DNA of 56,456 nucleotides from Rhodospirillales bacterium (GTDB lineage: Bacteria; Pseudomonadota; Alphaproteobacteria; Kiloniellales; JAKSDN01), in the NCBI GenBank assembly GCA_029859805.1, contig JAOUCL010000003.1:1-56456 (forward strand). Reading direction: 5' to 3'. This document shows, piece by piece, positions 1-8,218 of this stretch. Each line of letters begins with the position of its first letter. Within the stretch, counting starts at the first letter, position 1. The position numbers and the translations under genes were made by a program. The notes beneath the pieces are model-generated. The model had not been told where the DNA came from and searched no databases. It saw only the letters and a list, made by a program, of their open reading frames with translations.

Positions 1-97
1 TGCGGATCAGCGTCTGGGCCTGTTCCTCGACCACCGAGAGCAGCCGGTTCCACATGATCTGCAGGCGGATCTGCTCGAGCGCGCTGTTCTTGGTCAT
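1..97 (-). CDS. hyuB: Hydantoinase B / 5-oxoprolinase B-type subunit, N-terminal fragment
   Basis: Only the first 32 codons lie in the window; the gene continues beyond base 1. The translation begins MTKNSALEQIRLQIMWNRLL and continues into SVVEEQAQTLIR, which is the characteristic start of HyuB family subunits (ATP-dependent hydantoinase, 5-oxoprolinase, acetophenone-carboxylase-like). Its ATG overlaps the stop codon of the upstream hyuA-type gene in an ATGA junction (94-97), and a GAGGAGG ribosome binding site lies inside the end of hyuA, so the two subunits are translationally coupled. HyuA and HyuB together hydrolyse cyclic amides or imides such as N-methylhydantoin or 5-oxoproline at the cost of ATP. 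The substrate cannot be told from this fragment. Confidence 0.85.
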   Translation of the reverse strand, partial: MTKNSALEQIRLQIMWNRLLSVVEEQAQTLIR

Positions 98-2196
98 CGC
101 GGATCCTCCTCGCGGTGCCGGGTCATCGTGATGTAGCCGAGATCGTTGACCGCTGCCGTGAACCCCTCGGCGACGACGGTCGTCGTCTGGTCCTCGACAA
201 TCAGCGCCGGGCCCTCGACGCACATTCCTGCCCCAAGCTCGGCGCGGCGGTAGACCGGGACGCTGACGGGACCGGCCCGCTCCGGATCGAAGAGCGGGCG
301 CCGGGCGGCCGGCTCCGGCGGCGGGGCTGCTGCCTCGGGCTCAGCCGCCGCCCGGGGTTCGGGCACCCTGGTTGCCACCGTGACGGTCCAGCTCAGCACC
401 TCGATGTCGAGGCCGGGAATCGTGCGGCCGTAGAGGGAGGTGTAGGCCGTATCGAAGGCCTCGCGGAGGAGCGCGCCGTCCTCGGCCCGCAGCGGGCGCA
501 CCGGCAGGTCGACGGCGATCTCGTGGCCCTGGCCGATGTAGCGCATGTAGGCGGTGCGCACCTCACCGAGCACCGCCTCCGGCGCGGCACCGCATACCAC
601 GGCGTGGGCCTCCTCGCTCATCTCCTCCAGCGTGCGGTTGACCAAGGCCGGATCGAAGGCCGAGAGCCGGTGATAGCGGCTGCGCACGACCTCGTAGGCG
701 ATCGGAGCGCAAAGGAAGCCGATCGCCGAGCCGACGCCCGCGTCCGCCGGCACGACGATCCGCTCAAGCCCGAGCTTCTTCGCCAGACGCGCGGCATGGA
801 GCGGCGCCGCGCCGCCAAAGGCGATCAGCGTGCGCCCGGCGACCTCCTTGCCCCACTCGACGGCGTGGACCCGGGCGGCATTGGCCATGTTCTCGTCGAC
901 CACCTCGCTGATCGCAAAGGCGGCGAGCTGATCGTCCAGGTCGAGCGCCGCGCCGACCCCGCGGGAAACCGCCGCCGCGGCCTGCTGCGGCGCCAAGGTC
1001 ATCGAGCCGCCGGCAAAGGCCTCGGGGTCGATGCGCCCCAGCACCAGATCGGCATCCGTCACGGTCGGCGCCTCGCCGCCACGGCCGTAGCAGGCGGGAC
1101 CAGGCTCGGCCCCGGCGCTCTCGGGACCCACGGCGACGCGCTTCAGCGCATCGACACTGGCGATCGACCCGCCGCCCGCGCCGATCTCGACCATCTCGAT
1201 GGCGGGGATCCGAAGGGGCAGACCGCTGCCCCTCATGAAACGGTAGGCTCGGGCAACCTCGAAGCTGCGCGAGGTCAAGGGTTGCTGGTCGTCGATCAAG
1301 CAGATCTTGGCGGTCGTGCCGCCCATGTCGAATGACAGCACGCGATCGAAGGCGCACTCGGCGGCAATCCGGCTGGCCAAGATGGCGCCACCCGCCGGAC
1401 CCGATTCGACCAGGCGGATCGGAAACCTGACCGCGGTCTCGAAGCCGGTCAGCCCGCCGCCCGAGGTCATCAGCAGGAAGGGACAGGCAAAGCCGTCCTC
1501 GCGCAGGCGCTGCTCCAGGCGGGTCAGGTAGCGCGCCATCAGTGGCTGAACGTAGGCGTTGGCGCAGGTCGTCGAGAGCCGCTCGTACTCGCGGATCTCC
1601 GGGCAGACCTCGGACGACAGGCTGATCCACAGGTCGGGCAATGCGGCCCGCAGGATCCCGGCGACGCGCTCTTCGTGGGCCGGGTTGGCGTAGGCGTGAA
1701 GCAGCCCGACGGCGAGGCTCTCGATGCCCTCGGCCTCCAAGCGTGGAACCAGTGCCGACACCGCCACCTCGTCCAGCGGGCGCAGCACCTCTCCACGCGC
1801 GTTCAGACGCTCGGGCAGCGGCCACCGCAGATAGCGCGGCACCAGCGGCTCCGGACGGTCGATGTTGATGTCGTACTGCTCGAAGCGGTTCTCGTAGGCC
1901 ATCTCCAGGGAATCGCGGTGGCCTTCGGTGGTGACCAGCGCGGTCCTGGCGCCCTTGCGCTCGATCAGCGCGTTGGTTGCTAGGGTCGTGCCGTGGATGA
2001 TCAGGCCGACCGCGCCCGGTCGGACCCCGGCCTCGGCCATGACCACGGCGATGCCCTCGAGCACGGCCTCGTCGGGCCGCGCCGGAGTGGTCAGCACCTT
2101 GGCCGTGGCCAGGCGGTCGCCCGCCTCCAGCGCCAGGTCGGTGAAGGTACCGCCGATGTCGATGGCGAGCCTCGCCGTTTTTCCGGATTCGATCAT
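94..2196 (-). CDS. hyuA: Hydantoinase A / 5-oxoprolinase A-type subunit (ATP-dependent)
   Basis: 700 residues, the usual length for HyuA. The start at 2196 gives MIESGKTARLAIDIGGTFTD; the open frame runs further upstream but that extension is arginine-rich and has no family character. Family motifs in order are DIGGTFTD (residues 13-20), HGTTLATNAL (about 70), SGPAGGAILAS (about 300) and the second phosphate loop FDMGGTTAK (about 325), all part of the ASKHA-type ATP-binding fold. The protein activates a cyclic amide by phosphorylation and works with HyuB, which overlaps its stop. The divergently transcribed ThDP decarboxylase and FAD oxidase genes suggest the ring-opened product feeds amino-acid or amine catabolism. 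N-methylhydantoinase, 5-oxoprolinase and hydantoin racemase-linked enzymes all remain possible. Confidence 0.9.
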   Translation of the reverse strand: MIESGKTARLAIDIGGTFTDLALEAGDRLATAKVLTTPARPDEAVLEGIAVVMAEAGVRPGAVGLIIHGTTLATNALIERKGARTALVTTEGHRDSLEMAYENRFEQYDINIDRPEPLVPRYLRWPLPERLNARGEVLRPLDEVAVSALVPRLEAEGIESLAVGLLHAYANPAHEERVAGILRAALPDLWISLSSEVCPEIREYERLSTTCANAYVQPLMARYLTRLEQRLREDGFACPFLLMTSGGGLTGFETAVRFPIRLVESGPAGGAILASRIAAECAFDRVLSFDMGGTTAKICLIDDQQPLTSRSFEVARAYRFMRGSGLPLRIPAIEMVEIGAGGGSIASVDALKRVAVGPESAGAEPGPACYGRGGEAPTVTDADLVLGRIDPEAFAGGSMTLAPQQAAAAVSRGVGAALDLDDQLAAFAISEVVDENMANAARVHAVEWGKEVAGRTLIAFGGAAPLHAARLAKKLGLERIVVPADAGVGSAIGFLCAPIAYEVVRSRYHRLSAFDPALVNRTLEEMSEEAHAVVCGAAPEAVLGEVRTAYMRYIGQGHEIAVDLPVRPLRAEDGALLREAFDTAYTSLYGRTIPGLDIEVLSWTVTVATRVPEPRAAAEPEAAAPPPEPAARRPLFDPERAGPVSVPVYRRAELGAGMCVEGPALIVEDQTTTVVAEGFTAAVNDLGYITMTRHREEDPR

Positions 2197-2324
2197 GAGG
2201 CCCCTGTCCCTCGTTCGGGACACAGTAGAAAATCCCGGGTGGCACCCGCAAGCGCGCCGCGCCTGTGGCCAGGCCGTGGCCAAGGGGCTAAAAGGAAACA
2301 TCGGGAGTTCATGGGGGACCGGGG

Positions 2325-2864
2325 ATGACCGCCGCCGCCTCGAGGAGCTGGCCTGAAGAGATCTTCGCGGCGCTTGCCGCCCAGGGCGTGCGCCAGGTCG
2401 CCTACGTGCCCGACGCCGGGCACAAGGAGCTGATCGAACGCTGCGCGGGCGCGGCCGAGATGGAGACCGTGGCACTCACTACCGAGGAGGAGGGCATCGC
2501 GCTCTTGGCCGGGGCCTGGCTGGGCGGCCAGCGCGGCGCGCTGCTGATGCAGTCGAGCGGGGTCGGCAACTGCGTCAACATGCTTTCCCTGATGCGCACC
2601 TGCGCCTTTCCGCTTCTCATGCTGGTGACCATGCGCGGCCAGCGCGGCGAGTTCAATCCCTGGCAGCTGCCGATGGGCGAGACCGCCGCGCCGGTCCTCG
2701 AGCTGGGCGGTTGCCGCGTCTTCGCCTTGGACGACTCAGCCGAGGCCGGCGCGACCGTGGCGGCAGCCGGACGTGCGGCCTTCGATGGGCCGACGCCGGC
2801 CGCGGTGCTGATCGCCCAGCGTGTAGTCGGCATGAAGACATTCGGGGGACCGGGCGATGACTGA
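2325..2864 (+). CDS. ThDP-dependent decarboxylase, PYR (alpha) subunit, sulfopyruvate/phosphonopyruvate decarboxylase-like
   Basis: 179 residues, matching the separate alpha subunit of split ThDP decarboxylases such as ComD. The PYR-domain features visible are the N-terminal YVPDAGHKELIERC, the activating glutamate in TTEEEGIALLAGAWLGG (about residues 51-68) and MQSSGVGNCVNMLS (about 76-89). In this family the alpha subunit pairs with a PP-domain subunit to decarboxylate a short 2-oxo acid (sulfopyruvate, phosphonopyruvate or similar) to an aldehyde. The next gene is exactly such a PP subunit and overlaps this one by 8 bases. The downstream FAD oxidase could supply the 2-oxo acid from an amino acid. 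The true substrate is unknown. Confidence 0.82.
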   Translation: MTAAASRSWPEEIFAALAAQGVRQVAYVPDAGHKELIERCAGAAEMETVALTTEEEGIALLAGAWLGGQRGALLMQSSGVGNCVNMLSLMRTCAFPLLMLVTMRGQRGEFNPWQLPMGETAAPVLELGGCRVFALDDSAEAGATVAAAGRAAFDGPTPAAVLIAQRVVGMKTFGGPGDD

Positions 2865-3465
2865 TCCAGGGCGAAGCGAGCGCTATCCTCTCAGGCGCCG
2901 CGCGGTGGCCGCGGCCCTGCTGGAGGCGCGCGGCGACCTGCTGGTCGTGAGCGGCCTGGGAGCGCCCACCTGGGACGTGGCGGCGGCCGGTGACTATCCA
3001 CTGACCTTCCCGCTCTGGGGCGCCATGGGCGGGGCCGCCATGATGGGCCTCGGCCTGGCGCTGGCCCGGCCGGAGCGCCGCGTCCTGGTGGTGACCGGCG
3101 ATGGTGAGATGCTGATGGGCTTGGGTTCGCTTGCAACGATCGGGGTCAAGCGGCCGGCAAACCTGGCGATCGTCGTGCTGGACAACGAGCGCTACGGCGA
3201 GACCGGCATGCAGGCGACCCACACGGCCGGCCCCGCGGACCTGGCGGCGGCGGCCAAGGCGCTCGGCTTTCCGGTGACGGGCACGGTCCACGAACAGGCG
3301 GAGCTCGAAGCGGCCATTCCCGAGATCCGCGGCACCACTGGACCGGTCTTCTACGACATCAAGGTGCGCGCCGAGGACCTGCCGCTGGTCATGCCGCCCA
3401 AGGACGGGATCCTGCTGAAGGACCGCTTCCGCGCCGCCCTTCTAGGCAAGGAGGCCGGGATATGA
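2857..3465 (+). CDS. ThDP-dependent decarboxylase, PP (beta) subunit, sulfopyruvate decarboxylase ComE-like
   Basis: 202 residues. The PP domain that binds thiamine diphosphate is clear: FPLWGAMGGAAMMGLGLALA (about residues 50-69) followed by the GDG...N metal and diphosphate motif, VVTGDGEMLMGLGSLATI then VVLDNERYGETG. It starts 8 bases before the end of the alpha subunit gene and ends in a 4-base ATGA overlap with the FAD oxidoreductase gene, so three proteins are produced together. With the alpha subunit it forms a complete 2-oxo acid decarboxylase; together the two equal one ordinary single-chain enzyme minus the central domain, which is normal for the ComDE/phosphonopyruvate decarboxylase group. 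Confidence 0.85.
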   Translation: MTDPGRSERYPLRRRAVAAALLEARGDLLVVSGLGAPTWDVAAAGDYPLTFPLWGAMGGAAMMGLGLALARPERRVLVVTGDGEMLMGLGSLATIGVKRPANLAIVVLDNERYGETGMQATHTAGPADLAAAAKALGFPVTGTVHEQAELEAAIPEIRGTTGPVFYDIKVRAEDLPLVMPPKDGILLKDRFRAALLGKEAGI

Positions 3466-4640
3466 CCGAGCGCGCCGACGTGGTGATCGCAGGCGGCGGC
3501 GTAATGGGCTGCGCCGTCGCCTATTTCCTGGCCGCCGATCCGGACTTCGACGGCACGGTCCTGGTCGTCGAGCGCGACTGGTCCTATGCCGTCGCCACCA
3601 CGCCACGCTCCTGGGGCGGCATCCGCCAGCAGTTCTCGACGCCCGAGAACGTGCGCATGGGACTCTTCGGCATCGAGTTCGTGCGCCAAGCGGCGGAGAC
3701 CCTGGCGGTCGGCGACGACAAGCCGGATCTGGCGTTCCGCGAACGGGGCTACCTGTTCCTGGCGAGCGCGGCGGGCCTGCCGGTGCTCGAGGCCAACGTC
3801 CGTCTTCAGCGGGGCTTGGGCGCGGAGGTGACCCTGCTCTCCCCGGCGGAGATCGCCGGGCGCTGCCCCTGGCTCAACGTCGAGGGCCTGGCGGGCGCCG
3901 GCTACGGCCCGCGCAACGAGGGCTGGCTCGACCCCGCCAGCCTGATGCAGGCCTTCCGGCGCAAGGCCCGGGACCTGGGCGCCGAGATCATCGAGGACGA
4001 GGTGGTCGGCGTGACCGTGGACCGCGGCCGCGTGGCCGGCGTCGCCCTGAAGAGGCGCGGCCCGGTCGCTTGCGGCACCCTGGTGAACGCCGCCGGACCG
4101 CAGGCCGGGGCGCTGGCGCGCCTGGCCGGCGTGGCGCTGCCCGTGGTGCCGCGCAAGCGCATGACCTACGTCTTCGACTGCCGCGAGGACCTGGGGGAAG
4201 CGCCGCTCACCATCGACGTGACCGGCGTCGCCTTCCGGCCCGAGGGGCGGCAGTACCTGGCCATCGTCTCTCCGCCCGCCGAGCGGGACCCCGACACCGA
4301 GGACCTGGAGCCCGAGTACGAGCTTTTCGAGGAGACGATCTGGCCGGCGCTCGCCGCCCGCGTGCCGGCCTTCGAGGCAATCAAGCTGACTAACGCCTGG
4401 GCCGGGCTCTACGACTACAACAGCTTCGACCAGAACGCGATCATCGGGCCGCACCCCGAGCTCGGCGGCCTGCTGTTCTGCAACGGCTTCAGCGGCCACG
4501 GCCTGCAGCAGGCCCCGGCCGCCGGCCGCGCCGTTGCCGAGCTCATCGTTCACGGTATGTACCGCAGCCTCGACCTGACCGCCCTGGGCTATCAGCGGAT
4601 CTCCGAAGACCGTCCGTTGAAGGAGGCAAATGTTGTCTAA
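3462..4640 (+). CDS. FAD-dependent oxidoreductase, DAO / sarcosine-oxidase-like family
   Basis: 392 residues. The N-terminal dinucleotide-binding motif is VVIAGGGVMGCAVAYFLA (about residues 8-25), followed by the family segment SWGGIRQQFSTPENV, which is typical of sarcosine oxidase-like and FOXRED1-like flavoproteins. The C-terminal FAD contact is CNGFSGHGLQQAPAAGRAVAEL. Members oxidise N-methylated or D-amino acids or other amino acids to imines or 2-oxo acids using FAD. The start overlaps the stop of the ThDP beta subunit by 4 bases. The inferred flow is amine or amino acid to 2-oxo acid (this enzyme) to aldehyde (the decarboxylase). No exact substrate can be assigned. Confidence 0.85.
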   Translation: MTERADVVIAGGGVMGCAVAYFLAADPDFDGTVLVVERDWSYAVATTPRSWGGIRQQFSTPENVRMGLFGIEFVRQAAETLAVGDDKPDLAFRERGYLFLASAAGLPVLEANVRLQRGLGAEVTLLSPAEIAGRCPWLNVEGLAGAGYGPRNEGWLDPASLMQAFRRKARDLGAEIIEDEVVGVTVDRGRVAGVALKRRGPVACGTLVNAAGPQAGALARLAGVALPVVPRKRMTYVFDCREDLGEAPLTIDVTGVAFRPEGRQYLAIVSPPAERDPDTEDLEPEYELFEETIWPALAARVPAFEAIKLTNAWAGLYDYNSFDQNAIIGPHPELGGLLFCNGFSGHGLQQAPAAGRAVAELIVHGMYRSLDLTALGYQRISEDRPLKEANVV

Positions 4641-4760
4641 ACCCGCGGTAGACGCGACAAGAACATCAAGCGAACGTGTCCGTTGCGTCATTTGCGTACA
4701 TACGATACTGCGGCGCGAGATCAATTTCGGCGGCGAAGCAAACGACGGGATCGAAATTCC

Positions 4761-5360
4761 ATGACCAAGACGATCGACTACTACCTTTCGCTGATATCGC
4801 CCTGGACCTACCTGGGCAGCGCGCGGCTCGAGGAGATAGCAAAGGCTCACGGCGCCCAGGTGCGGGTCAAGCCGGTCGATTACGGCACGATCTTCCCGAA
4901 GACCGGCGGCCTGCCGCTGGCCAAGCGGGCGCCGGAGCGCCAGGCCTACCGCCTGGTCGAGCTGCAGCGTTGGAGCAAGGCGCTCGGCTTGCCCCTGACC
5001 CTGCATCCCAAGTTCTTCCCGGCGGTCGAGCAGCTGGCCGCCTGCACGGTGCTGGCGGCGGCCGAGACCGACGGCGCGCCGCTGAAGCTGGCGCACGCCA
5101 TCCTGCGCGCCGTCTGGGTCGAGGAGCGCAACATCGCGGATGCCGCCACCCTCGAGACGATCGCCGACGCGACCGGCCATTCCGGCATCAACCTGATGGC
5201 CCGGGCCTGCGAGCCGGAAACGCTCGAAAGCTACAAGGCGCTCACCGAGGAGGCGCTGGAGCGCGGCGTCTTCGGCGCCCCGACCTACGTCTACGACGGC
5301 GAGCTGTTCTGGGGCCAGGACAGGCTGGATCTGCTGGACAAGGCGCTGGCGGACTCCTGA
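4761..5360 (+). CDS. 2-hydroxychromene-2-carboxylate isomerase / DsbA-fold (GST kappa) family protein
   Basis: 199 residues from the ATG at 4761. The N-terminus MTKTIDYYLSLISPWTYLGS is the classic start of the HCCA isomerase/GST-kappa family, where the SPW(S/T)YLG serine binds glutathione. The C-terminal segment GVFGAPTYVYDGELFWGQDR is the conserved cis-proline/glutathione-site region followed by the family ending. Members perform glutathione-dependent isomerisation in aromatic ring degradation or act as thiol transferases. The gene is 120 bases downstream of the FAD oxidase and may be read with it. Because no aromatic-degradation operon is seen here, the specific HCCA activity is not established. 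Confidence 0.85.
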   Translation: MTKTIDYYLSLISPWTYLGSARLEEIAKAHGAQVRVKPVDYGTIFPKTGGLPLAKRAPERQAYRLVELQRWSKALGLPLTLHPKFFPAVEQLAACTVLAAAETDGAPLKLAHAILRAVWVEERNIADAATLETIADATGHSGINLMARACEPETLESYKALTEEALERGVFGAPTYVYDGELFWGQDRLDLLDKALADS

Positions 5361-5376
5361 ACGCCGGACCGCCCCG

Positions 5377-5871
5377 TCACTTCAGGAACTTCACCCGGAA
5401 TTCCTCGTCGAAGTACTTGTCGCCGATCTTGAGCGCGTGGCGCTCGAGGCCGTAGGCCTCGAAGCCCATCTTCTCGTAGAAACGCCTGGCCCGCTCGTTG
5501 TCCGTGATGATCGAAAGCAAGAGCTGCTCGACCCGGCCGCGGGCATGCTCCACCACGCTCTCGACGATCGCCTCGGCCAGGCCGGTGCCGCGCGCCGCCG
5601 GCTTCACGTACATGCCCCAAAGGATCCCCTTGTGCCTGATCTTCGGGTTCTTCAAGGAGTGGAAGCCGACGAAGCCGCACAGCTCGCCGTCCCCGAAGCC
5701 GCCGAACACCGCGTATTGGCGCAGGCGCTGCGCATAGGCGTCGAGCGGCAGGTCAGCCGAGCTCTCGTAGGTCGACTGGAAGGCCTCCGGGAAATGCTCG
5801 AGCGCCTCCAGCCGCAGCGCGCGGAACGCTTGTGCGTCGTCCGCCGTGAGCCGCCTCACCGTGATTTCCAT
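5377..5871 (-). CDS. GNAT family N-acetyltransferase
   Basis: 164 residues from the ATG at 5871. The acetyl-CoA binding motif A is visible as MYVKPAARGTGLAEAIVESV (about residues 92-111), and motif B as ITDNERARRFYEKMGFEAYG. The N-terminal ITVRRLTADDAQAFRALRLEAL is the usual first GNAT strand and helix. Length and motif order are those of a single-domain GNAT that acetylates a small amine or peptide amine. The gene lies 80 bases downstream of the class III aminotransferase on the same strand and converges on the HCCA isomerase gene 16 bases away. The acceptor substrate is unknown. Confidence 0.88.
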   Translation of the reverse strand: MEITVRRLTADDAQAFRALRLEALEHFPEAFQSTYESSADLPLDAYAQRLRQYAVFGGFGDGELCGFVGFHSLKNPKIRHKGILWGMYVKPAARGTGLAEAIVESVVEHARGRVEQLLLSIITDNERARRFYEKMGFEAYGLERHALKIGDKYFDEEFRVKFLK

Positions 5872-5951
5872 GGCTCCCTCCCCTGCGAGAAACCGGCAGA
5901 CGATCATATCGCGCGAATGGCCCGTCTGTCGCGGTCGAATCTCGGCCGGGC

Positions 5952-7307
5952 CTAGCCCGCGGCCAGTTCGGCGACAGCGCTCTCGAAGGCCTCGCTGTGG
6001 CGGTCGACCTGGGCCTCGGTCGTGGCCGGCGAGGTCAGCATCATATTGTGGAAGGGCGTGACCAGGACGCCGCGGTTGAGGCAGTAGAGGTGCAGCAGCC
6101 GCTCGAGCTCCGGATCGCAACCGGCCCGGACCTGCTTGGCGTTCTTCCAGGGTGTCGGGTTGATGCCGTATTCGACCCGGGCACCCATGCGCGTGACGTG
6201 CCAGGGCAGGTCGTGGCGCGCGATCGCGCCGTCGATGCCTTCTTCCAGGCGGACGGCCATGGCGAACATATGCTCGTAGCCCTGCTCGGTGATGACCTGC
6301 TCGAACATGACCCGCATGGCCCGCACCGATAGGGCGTTGGCCGAGAGCGTGCCGCCGACCCCGGTGCTGAAGTCGCCGAGCTCCTCGAAACGCCGGTCGA
6401 TGCGCTCTGCCAACTCGGCGGTGAAGCCATAGACCGCGGCTGGGATGCCGCCGGCGATCGGCTTGCCCAGCGTCAGCATGTCCGGCTCCAGCCCGGAGGC
6501 CCCGGTGTAGCCCGCCGGCCCGCTCGAAAGGGTGTGGGTCTCGTCGATGATCAACAGCGTGCCGTGGCGCCGGGTGGTCCCGCGCAGGCCGTCGTGAAAG
6601 CCCGGATCGGGCAGCACCATGCCGCAGTTGGTAAGCGCCGGCTCCGCCAGCACGCAGGCGACGTCGCCCGCGGCGAGCGCCCGGTCGAGCTGCTCCAGGT
6701 CGTTGAAATCGACCACCCGGGTCGTGGTCTCGGGATCCTCGACGACGCCGATGCTGGCCGGCCGCCGGATCATGCCGTTGCCATTCAGATCGACCAGGGT
6801 CTCGCCCAGCGTGCCGTGGTAGCAGCCGTCGAACACCAGGATCTTGGGGCGGCCGGTGAGCTCGCGGGCGAAGCGGCAGGCGAAGCGGTTGGCGTCGGTC
6901 GCGGTCAGCGCCAGGCTCCAGACAGGCAGGCCGAAGCGCTGGGCGAGCTCCGCGCCGAGCCAGACGCTGTCCTCGGTCGGCAGCATTGTGGTGATCCCCT
7001 GCCCGGCCGTCCGGGTCACCAGCTCGACGAAGGGCGCGGGCGAGTGGCCGAACATCGCGCCGGTGTCGCCCAGGCAGAAATCGGCATACTCGTGGCCGTC
7101 GACATCGACCACCGTGGCGCCCAACGCGCGCTCGGCGAAGACGGTAAAGGGGCTCTGCCATTCGCGCATCCAGGTGAGCGGCGTGCCGGCGAGCAGATGC
7201 GCCTTGGCCCGCTCGGAAAGCGCCCGCGACTTCGGGCGCTCGGCGGCGAAGCGTTCGACCTCGCGCGCCATCAGCGCCGCAATGGCTGCCCGCTCGATCT
7301 CTCGCAT
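5952..7307 (-). CDS. Class III PLP-dependent aminotransferase (glutamate-1-semialdehyde aminomutase-like)
   Basis: 451 residues from the ATG at 7307, chosen because a GGAGGAGGGG ribosome binding site sits just upstream; a GTG five codons earlier lies inside that site. The fold-type I signature is present: DGHEYADFCLGDTGAMFGHS, GCYHGTLGETL, the cofactor aspartate in LLIIDETHTLSSGPAGYTG, and the Schiff-base lysine in DMLTLGKPIAGGIPAAVYG (about residue 280). The protein resembles glutamate-1-semialdehyde aminomutase and related omega-aminotransferases, but the LFDG/GCYHG context and catabolic neighbourhood point to an aminotransferase in amine or amino-acid catabolism rather than haem synthesis. 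It is divergent from the ArsR-like regulator at 7621, which might control it. Confidence 0.85.
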   Translation of the reverse strand: MREIERAAIAALMAREVERFAAERPKSRALSERAKAHLLAGTPLTWMREWQSPFTVFAERALGATVVDVDGHEYADFCLGDTGAMFGHSPAPFVELVTRTAGQGITTMLPTEDSVWLGAELAQRFGLPVWSLALTATDANRFACRFARELTGRPKILVFDGCYHGTLGETLVDLNGNGMIRRPASIGVVEDPETTTRVVDFNDLEQLDRALAAGDVACVLAEPALTNCGMVLPDPGFHDGLRGTTRRHGTLLIIDETHTLSSGPAGYTGASGLEPDMLTLGKPIAGGIPAAVYGFTAELAERIDRRFEELGDFSTGVGGTLSANALSVRAMRVMFEQVITEQGYEHMFAMAVRLEEGIDGAIARHDLPWHVTRMGARVEYGINPTPWKNAKQVRAGCDPELERLLHLYCLNRGVLVTPFHNMMLTSPATTEAQVDRHSEAFESAVAELAAG

Positions 7308-7620
7308 GGTCCCCTCCTCCACGACCGGCGGAATTCGCAGTGTCGCGCAAGGCGGGCGTCCGGCGCAAGCCGGCGCACGGCGCGGTTCGGCCGTCGGTTC
7401 AGGCCACGGCCGGTTCCCTCGGGATCGCCCGGCGGAGAGCCTCGGCGAATCGAATGAGCCATGTCAATGCACCGACTACGCAGATCGCCTAGGCTAAATC
7501 GCTTTGCGACGGGGCCCCGGGCGGAGGTCTTTCTGCTGTGTCCCGAGGCGAAACCTACAACGAGAATTCCCGTCGCATCGCCCTAGAGCTGCGCGGGGGG
7601 CAAGCAAGAGGAGTCCGACA
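7308..7620. other. Intergenic region between divergent aminotransferase and ArsR-like genes
   Basis: This 313-base gap holds no convincing coding sequence. It must contain both divergent promoters. An 8-base perfect palindrome GCCTAGGC is centred near 7490 inside a short A+T-richer patch, and the ArsR-like gene has a good AGAGGAG ribosome binding site about 10 bases before its ATG. No strong sigma-70 hexamer pair stands out by eye. Confidence 0.4.
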
Positions 7621-8049
7621 ATGGGCCAACAACAGTTTCCCTGCCACATACGCTGTCTCGAAGGCGCAGACGTCAGCGGCGCCTGGGAAGGCCTCGCAAC
7701 CGCTGCGCAGATCAGCGTTCCTTACACCTGCAAGCTGTCTGGCAAGCGTGAATTGCTACTACTGCTCAGCGACGACTGCGCCAAGCGGCTGGCCGACCGC
7801 TTCCGGCCTTTGGGCGAGCCCGATAGCCTGAAGATGCTCGCCGCCCTCGCTTCGGCGGAGCTTTGCGAATGCGACGTGGCCACCCTCCTGCAGAAGGAAG
7901 ATGGCGAGACCAGGCGCGAGCTTCAGCGGCTGCATCGTCTCGGGCTTCTGAAACACCGCCAGATCGAGGGAATGAACTATTACATCCTGGCGAACGAAGC
8001 GCTGAGCGACCTGCTGAAGCAGGGGCCGACACCGGCCGGTTTCGACTGA
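7621..8049 (+). CDS. ArsR/SmtB-type transcriptional regulator with a Cys-containing N-terminal extension
   Basis: 142 residues; the start at 7621 follows AGAGGAG. Residues about 56-135 form an ArsR/SmtB winged helix: LADRFRPLGEPDSLKMLAAL, then ELCECDVATLL, the recognition-helix region RRELQRLHRLGLLKH and the wing EGMNYYILAN. The CxC pair (C82, C84) sits at the same place as the As(III)-binding cysteines of the ELCVCDL motif in classical ArsR. The first 55 residues are an extension absent from standard ArsR proteins (about 100-120 aa) and carry four more cysteines (8, 12, 37, 53). No ars genes lie nearby, so thiol, metalloid or redox sensing are all possible. The divergent aminotransferase is a candidate target. 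Confidence 0.75.
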   Translation: MGQQQFPCHIRCLEGADVSGAWEGLATAAQISVPYTCKLSGKRELLLLLSDDCAKRLADRFRPLGEPDSLKMLAALASAELCECDVATLLQKEDGETRRELQRLHRLGLLKHRQIEGMNYYILANEALSDLLKQGPTPAGFD

Positions 8050-8154
8050 GGCCTACGCGCTGCAAAGGCCTGGACCCGCTTGCCTCCGGCTGTCTCCTCA
8101 CCTGAGGAAGAGTTCGCCGTCAAGGCCGAGTTCGTTACCTGCCGGTGCGATGCT

Positions 8155-8197
8155 ATCCCGGCCGAACGCTGCCTCGTAGCATGCGTTCGGCCGGGAT
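8155..8197. terminator. Perfect 15-bp stem hairpin between convergent genes
   Basis: The arms ATCCCGGCCGAACGC (8155-8169) and GCGTTCGGCCGGGAT (8183-8197) are perfectly complementary with a 13-base loop. The hairpin lies between the end of the ArsR-like gene (8049) and the end of dctP (8219), which converge, so it fits a bidirectional transcription terminator. There is no U-tract on either side, so rho-assisted termination or mRNA 3'-end protection is as likely as intrinsic termination. Confidence 0.6.
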
Positions 8198-8218
8198 CGC
8201 GTATAAGGGTTCGGACAG

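Noticed and set aside
2197..2475. 93-residue upstream extension of the hydantoinase A frame
   Set aside because: It is Arg/Pro/Ser-rich with no family content, and overlaps the divergent ThDP gene start; the ATG at 2196 gives the conserved N-terminus.
3351..5180. 609-residue minus-strand ORF over the FAD oxidase
   Set aside because: Antisense shadow frame with no domain signal.
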